Positions 47,874-52,775 of a stretch of DNA of 52,775 nt are shown here, piece by piece (the stretch's first letter is position 1; every line of letters begins with the position of its first letter). The notes below the pieces were generated by a model that was given only the letters and a program-made list of their open reading frames with translations, searched no databases and was not told the origin of the DNA. The stretch covers positions 1 to 52,775 of the IMG/VR virus record IMGVR_UViG_3300049733_000520, one strand, 5' to 3'. This DNA is from a virus. A program made the position numbers and the translations under genes.

Positions 47874-48827
47874 ATGAGTATGGTCGTCCCGTTCTTGCCG
47901 CTCATCGCCCAGGGCGCCGGCCTCGTCGCAGGCGGCATCGCCGGCCGCAAGGCGCAGCGCGACGCCGAGAAGCGCAGCCTCGAAGAGCAGCAGGCGCTCG
48001 CCGCCGCGCGCGGCATCGGCGGCACCCTCGGCAGCTACGGCGGCCAGTTCCTCCAGACCGGCCAGCAGGCCCTGGCCGGCCCGCAGCGCTACTACGAGAC
48101 GCTCCTGCACGGCAACCGCGCGGCGATGACCCAGGCGGTCGCGCCCGAGGTCGCGCAGATCACCGCCGCCAGTCGCGGCAGCGAACGCAACCTCGATCGC
48201 ACCGGCGTGCGCGGCGCGGCGCGCGAGCAGGCGAATGTCGAAGCGGCGCGTCAGCAGCAGGCGGCGGTCGCCGCGTTGATGGGCGCCGTGCGTCCGCGCG
48301 CGGCCGAAGCGCTGGCCGGCATCGGTGAGAGCATGATCGGCCAGGGCGCCTACGCCAGCGCGCAGGCCGGCAACCTGCAGTCCTCACTCCTGAGCGAGGG
48401 CTTCGCGAACCGGCAGTACGCGCGCGACGAGGGGCGACGCACCAGCGAAGCGATCGGCCGCTTCGTCCGCGAGATCATCCCGAACATTCCGAAGCGGCAG
48501 CCGCGCCCGCCGGGACCCTACACCGTGATGGACGAGAACACCGGGCTGCCGCGTCGCACCGACATCTCGGGGCCGCCGGTGACCCCGCCGCCAACCGGCT
48601 ACGGGCCGCCGGTGACGCCGCCTCCGACGGCGCGCGCGCAGCCGTACGCCTACGCGACCGCGGGGCAGCAGGCGGCAGTCTCGCCCCGCCCCTATCGGAG
48701 CCTCTTCGGCACGCCCCCGCTGCCCCAGGCGCCAGGTGCGCGACCGAACGTCTCGACCTACACGAGCTTCCTGCCCACCAACCAGCAGCGGCTGCCGATA
48801 AGCCCGCTCTATCCGGGTCCCTACTGA
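47874..48827 (+). CDS. Internal virion / ejection-type protein (317 aa)
   Basis: 317 aa. Starts with a hydrophobic helix (FLPLIAQGAGLVAGGIAG), then long Ala/Gln/Arg helices (60-180) and a Pro-rich C-terminus. This layout, with its place after the tail genes and before the transglycosylase protein, fits T7 gp14/P22 ejection proteins that form a channel across the cell wall. Confidence 0.55.
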   Translation: MSMVVPFLPLIAQGAGLVAGGIAGRKAQRDAEKRSLEEQQALAAARGIGGTLGSYGGQFLQTGQQALAGPQRYYETLLHGNRAAMTQAVAPEVAQITAASRGSERNLDRTGVRGAAREQANVEAARQQQAAVAALMGAVRPRAAEALAGIGESMIGQGAYASAQAGNLQSSLLSEGFANRQYARDEGRRTSEAIGRFVREIIPNIPKRQPRPPGPYTVMDENTGLPRRTDISGPPVTPPPTGYGPPVTPPPTARAQPYAYATAGQQAAVSPRPYRSLFGTPPLPQAPGARPNVSTYTSFLPTNQQRLPISPLYPGPY

Positions 48828-48839
48828 CGGTCTGCGATC

Positions 48840-50774
48840 ATGGCCTGGCTCGAAGGCTTGCTCACCGGCTGGTCCGACGCCAGCCGCGACATCCGCCAGG
48901 AGGAGTTCCGCCGCGCGGAGCTGCAGAACCAGCGCGAGGAGAAGCTCTACTACACGCTGCTCAACTCGCCCGACCCGGAGATCCAGGCGCTCGCGGCGAC
49001 CGGCCTCCTGCAGTCCTCGCAGCTGCCGAAGTGGAAGGGGAGCCTCGGGCGCATCCTGGCGGAGACCGAGCAGAACCCGGCCTACGCGCAGATCCTCGCC
49101 TCACTCCAACGCCCGCGCACCGTCACCGAGCGCACCTACACGAAGGTCCCGGGCCTGCCGTCGCGCCAGGGCTTCGGCGCCACGCCGACGCCGACGCTGC
49201 CGGCGCCGAACAACCCGGCCGGCATGATCGACACGCCGCCCGACCAGACCGGCTCGGCCGCCTTGCCCGCGAACTCGCCGACCGAAGTCGGGGCGCCGCC
49301 GCCGACGCCGGTCGAGCCGATGCCGCTGGCCTCGCCGGGTCTCTCGCCGTTCAGGATGCCGCCGCCGCGCCCGCCGTTCTACCCAGCCACAGGGCAGGTC
49401 GCAACCGAGGCGCCGATCAGTCGCAGCGCACTCTTCGCGCCGTCGGAGACCGAGCCCGGGCTTGCGCCGCAGCCGACCTTCCGCAGCAGCGAGACCGCCT
49501 TCGAGCCGGAGCCGGCGCCCGAGCCGGTCGCGCCCCCGGCGCCGCCGCCACCGCCGCCCTTCGCCTTCCGAGATGTTGCAGCTCCAACCGTCGGCCGGGT
49601 CGACGTCGGCGAGCGCACCGTCTCGCGCCTCCCGCGCGCGTTCCCGACGGCCGAGGACCTCGCCGCGTCGCAGACACGCGGGCGCGGCCTCGGCGAGTAC
49701 GAGTACCTGGTCGAGATGTACCGCCGCGTGGGCGATCCCGACCCGGAGGCCGCCGCAGCCAAGCTGCTGGAGAGTAAGATCGACAGCGACGCCGGGATCC
49801 TGCGCGGCAACGTCATCCCCGATCCCGACAATCCCGGCGCGTACCTGCAGCAGATCCTCAGTCGCTCGACGGGACAGGTCCTCCGCACGATCCCGGCTGC
49901 GGCCCCAGGGGCGCCCGGGGCGGCCGCGCCGCAGCTGCGCGACCTGATCGCCGCGCGCCGCTACGGCCAGCCCAACGAAGACCCGCGCGTCATCCTGCGC
50001 TCCGGCCGTCTCACGCCGAAACAGCTCGACCTCGTCTTCGAGGAGGAGCGGCAGGAACTCGCCCTGCGTGCGCTGGAGCGGGCGAAGGCGGTGTCCGGGG
50101 TGGGGCTCAGCACCTACCAGAAGTTCCAGGCGACCGAGGCGATGAGCGGCCGCTGGACTGCGCTGAACCGCCCGGTGCGCGACATGGAGCGTGCCTACGG
50201 CGAGATGACCGTCGGGCTCGATCGCTTCACCTCGGATCCGATCGGGGCCTCACAGGCGATCCTGGTCACCTTCCAGAAGATCCTCGACCCGACCTCGGTG
50301 GTGCGCGAGGGCGAGTACGATCGCTCGCCCGCGGGCCTCTCCATCCTCGCCCGCATCCAGGGGATGTACCAGCGCTACATCGGGCAGTGGGACCCGGTGG
50401 CGCAGCGCTGGACTGGTGGCGGCGCTGGCGTCCCGATCGCCGAGCTGAAAGAGATGACCGAGACGGCGCGCCAGTTCCTGGCCGGGCTCAAGGACTTCAA
50501 CGAGAACGAGCGGCAGCGGCTCATCGGGCGCGCCGCCGCGCTGGACGTCGCTCCGGCTGACATTCTCGGCCCGAACCTCGGGGTGATCACCGTCCCGCCG
50601 CCCTACGGCCAGATCGTCGCGACGCCACCACCGCCGCCAGTGACTCCGCCTCCTGGCGGTGGTGGAGCCGGGCGTGCTGGAGCCGGGGGTGGTGGAGCCG
50701 GGGGTGGTGGAGGCGTCACGCTCGACACGCCGATCGTCGTCAACCCGGACGGCACCTACACCGTCAGACCCTGA
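48840..50774 (+). CDS. Internal virion / ejection-type protein (644 aa)
   Basis: 644 aa, opening MAWLEGLLTGWSDASRD. Long Pro/Glu-rich central region (90-260) between helical ends, and a Gly-rich C-terminus with repeated GAGGGGAGG units. Probably another ejection or core protein. No enzyme motif seen. Confidence 0.5.
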   Translation: MAWLEGLLTGWSDASRDIRQEEFRRAELQNQREEKLYYTLLNSPDPEIQALAATGLLQSSQLPKWKGSLGRILAETEQNPAYAQILASLQRPRTVTERTYTKVPGLPSRQGFGATPTPTLPAPNNPAGMIDTPPDQTGSAALPANSPTEVGAPPPTPVEPMPLASPGLSPFRMPPPRPPFYPATGQVATEAPISRSALFAPSETEPGLAPQPTFRSSETAFEPEPAPEPVAPPAPPPPPPFAFRDVAAPTVGRVDVGERTVSRLPRAFPTAEDLAASQTRGRGLGEYEYLVEMYRRVGDPDPEAAAAKLLESKIDSDAGILRGNVIPDPDNPGAYLQQILSRSTGQVLRTIPAAAPGAPGAAAPQLRDLIAARRYGQPNEDPRVILRSGRLTPKQLDLVFEEERQELALRALERAKAVSGVGLSTYQKFQATEAMSGRWTALNRPVRDMERAYGEMTVGLDRFTSDPIGASQAILVTFQKILDPTSVVREGEYDRSPAGLSILARIQGMYQRYIGQWDPVAQRWTGGGAGVPIAELKEMTETARQFLAGLKDFNENERQRLIGRAAALDVAPADILGPNLGVITVPPPYGQIVATPPPPPVTPPPGGGGAGRAGAGGGGAGGGGGVTLDTPIVVNPDGTYTVRP

Positions 50775-50777
50775 GCC

Positions 50778-52775
50778 ATGCCGCCGCAGACCCTCCGTGA
50801 CTACGTCCGCGAGCAGGCCGCGCGCTGGCGCGTCCCGGAGGACCTCGCCTTCGCCGTGATCGAGCAGGAGTCCGGTGGCACGCACCAGCCGGCCGGGGGC
50901 GACGTCACGACCTCGTCGCAGCGCGCCCGCGGGCTCTTCCAGCTGCTGCCCGAGACCGCCCGCGGCGAGTTCAATCTCAACGCCGACGACCCGCTGGAGA
51001 ACGTGGAGGCGGGCATCCGCTACCTGCGTCAGGGGCTCGACCGCAACGCGGGCGACGTTGACCGCGCGCTCGCCTATTATCACGGCGGCCCGAACCTCCA
51101 GCAGCACGGGCCGAACACGCAGGCCTACACGCGGGCGGTCAAGGAGAAGTTCCTCGCGCGGCTGCAGCAGACGAAGGCGCCGGCAGCGCGCGCCCCACTT
51201 GCCGCCGCCGTCAATCCCGTCGGCGCGCCGCTGGCGGCGGCCCGCGGCAACATCGGGGTGCCACTGGTGCGTGCGGTCGAGCAGGGCGGGCCGCCGCCGC
51301 CGCCTGGCGTCTGGGATCGCATCAAGGCCTTCGGCGGCGAGCTGCAGTCGATCGACCCACGGCCCGCCTACCGGATGGCGGTCGACGCCACCCAAGCCCT
51401 CATCGACGATCCGAAGGCCGCCTTCGGCAAGGTGCCCGAGATCGCCCAGGCGATCGCCGCCGGCATGATGGAGAGCAGCGGCCAGGAGTACCAGAAGATG
51501 GTCGAGCGCTATCAGCGTGGCGACTACTTCGGGGCGGCGCTCCAGGCGAAGAACTACCTTCTCTCCGGCATCGGCGTCGGCCAGCGTCTCCGCGCGGCCG
51601 AGGAGTACATGGGCCAGGGCGACTACACGCGCGGCCTCGGCGCGACCGCCGACGTTGCTCTGATGGGCCTGCCGAGTCGCCTCGCCCAGGCGGGACAGGT
51701 GCGGGTCACGCCGAGACTGCGCACGCGGCTCCCGCCCGAGAAGGCCGCCGCGGTGGAGTTCGGGCTGCGCCACGACATCCCGGTCGATCTCGGCACGGCG
51801 ACCGGCGGCCGGTGGGTCCGGCGCTTCGGCTCCGCCATGGAGAACACGCCCCTCGGAGCGCCGGTGCGCCTTGGCGCGGAGCTGCAGCGCGGACGGCGCA
51901 TCCCGGAAGTCGGGCGCGAGCTGGCCGGGCGGCTCTATCCGCAGGGGGTGACGGCCGAGGCGGCCGGGTCGGGCGTGCGCGAGTCGCTGGAAGACCTCAT
52001 CACGCAGCGCCATCAGCGCGCCAACGTCAACTACGACCGTCTGCGTCGCATCGAGGCGCTGCCCGCCAACACGCAGTCGATCCAGACCGGCACGCGGCAG
52101 GTGCCCATTCTGGGCGCGAACGGCCAGCCGCTCCTCGACGCCTTCGGCAACCCGCTGCCACCGCGTATCGTGCCGATCATCGAGCAGATCCAGCTGCCCG
52201 TGGACCTTCGTGTCCCCAAGCAGCGGCTCCGTCCGATGTACGACCGCCTGCGCCGCCAGCTCGCCATCACGCAGCAGCAGGCCTCGCCGGGCCTCCGCGC
52301 GCTGGAGAACCTCATGGACGGCCCCGACTTCGCGCCCGCCACGCAGGTCGACGCCGACCTGAGCGTTATCAAGTCGCTCGCTCGCGGTGCCGATCTCCCC
52401 GAGCTGCGCGACGTCAGCCAGGGGATTGCCGCACGCGGCGTCGAGGCGCTCAGTACCGCGGTCGACCAAGCGGTCGCTCGTGCCGGCCCCCGAGCTGTCC
52501 GCGCACTCGAACAGGGTCGGCGCGCGACGCGCCTCAAGTACGCCACCGCCGAGGTCCTCGATCTGCTGCGCGAGGAGCCGGTGGGCGCCTTCCAGCAGCT
52601 GACGCAGCGCGGCGACACGCGGATCAACTTCCTGCGTGACATCGCCGCACAGACCCCGCAGGACATGCCGCGCGTGGCGCGCGCGGTGCTTGACGAGCTG
52701 ATGGACACGGGCACGCAGCGTGGCGGCTACGAGAGTGCGGCGACGATCGCCAACCGGTGGGAACGCCTCGGCCCG
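50778..52775 (+). CDS. Ejection protein with lytic transglycosylase domain, cut by window edge
   Basis: At least 666 aa from the ATG at 50778, open to the right edge. Residues 10-110 are an SLT/lysozyme-like domain: E31 (IEQESGG) as probable catalytic acid, RGLFQLLP, NVEAGIRYL and ALAYYHGG. Downstream residues are long helices, as in T7 gp16-type ejection proteins that digest peptidoglycan during DNA entry. No stop within the window. Confidence 0.8.
   Translation, partial: MPPQTLRDYVREQAARWRVPEDLAFAVIEQESGGTHQPAGGDVTTSSQRARGLFQLLPETARGEFNLNADDPLENVEAGIRYLRQGLDRNAGDVDRALAYYHGGPNLQQHGPNTQAYTRAVKEKFLARLQQTKAPAARAPLAAAVNPVGAPLAAARGNIGVPLVRAVEQGGPPPPPGVWDRIKAFGGELQSIDPRPAYRMAVDATQALIDDPKAAFGKVPEIAQAIAAGMMESSGQEYQKMVERYQRGDYFGAALQAKNYLLSGIGVGQRLRAAEEYMGQGDYTRGLGATADVALMGLPSRLAQAGQVRVTPRLRTRLPPEKAAAVEFGLRHDIPVDLGTATGGRWVRRFGSAMENTPLGAPVRLGAELQRGRRIPEVGRELAGRLYPQGVTAEAAGSGVRESLEDLITQRHQRANVNYDRLRRIEALPANTQSIQTGTRQVPILGANGQPLLDAFGNPLPPRIVPIIEQIQLPVDLRVPKQRLRPMYDRLRRQLAITQQQASPGLRALENLMDGPDFAPATQVDADLSVIKSLARGADLPELRDVSQGIAARGVEALSTAVDQAVARAGPRAVRALEQGRRATRLKYATAEVLDLLREEPVGAFQQLTQRGDTRINFLRDIAAQTPQDMPRVARAVLDELMDTGTQRGGYESAATIANRWERLGP

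Noticed and set aside
1-52775. Diversity-generating retroelement, integrase, tRNA genes
   Set aside because: No reverse transcriptase, recombinase motif, or cloverleaf-type sequence was found by reading, despite variable tail and cassette regions.

Overview
The window reads as a large fragment (both ends cut) of a high-GC tailed-phage genome, about two-thirds G+C by eye, with many GTG starts, very tight gene packing and ATGA/GTGA/TGATG stop-start overlaps. The virion genes point to a short-tailed (podovirus-type) phage: a large terminase, a long P22-type portal, scaffold, capsid and decoration proteins, several adaptor-like proteins, no tape measure or contractile sheath, an S74-chaperone tail spike, and internal virion (ejection) proteins, the last with a lytic transglycosylase domain. 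I see no integrase, tRNA or CRISPR array. The host cannot be named from sequence alone; base composition suggests a high-GC bacterium.

Layout. (1) 1-12614, minus strand: a DNA-metabolism and accessory block with a P-loop ATPase, a Cas4/RecB-like nuclease with a probable Fe-S cluster, a run of tiny overlapping genes rich in CxxC zinc sites, a YkgJ-type cysteine-cluster protein, and a DUF932 protein. One plus-strand gene interrupts it: a RepA/RecA-type helicase at 5400, flanked by palindromes and inverted repeats. (2) 12615-13253: a divergent control region. (3) 13254-24922, plus strand: a PD-(D/E)XK nuclease with HTH, small DNA-binding proteins, probable small terminase, large terminase, tiny membrane proteins, portal, and an ADP-ribosyltransferase-like protein. 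(4) 24932-28446, minus strand: an inserted accessory operon of about 13 small genes. Eight of these junctions carry copies of one ~30-bp repeat that encodes both the end of one gene and the start of the next. (5) 28555-52775, plus strand: scaffold, capsid, decoration, LamG-like surface proteins, adaptors, a large tail protein, spike, GNAT-like protein and ejection proteins.

The strongest candidates for undescribed biology are the repeat-punctuated mini-gene cassette array (24932-26353, with a second 18-bp repeat family at 26557 and 26904); a three-copy structured intergenic leader family in the early block (9237, 10201, 10638); and a recurring plus-strand element (GGGGG-R-TCTWGAC) placed 33-35 nt before four gene starts. 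All function calls come from reading translations and motifs; no database search was run.
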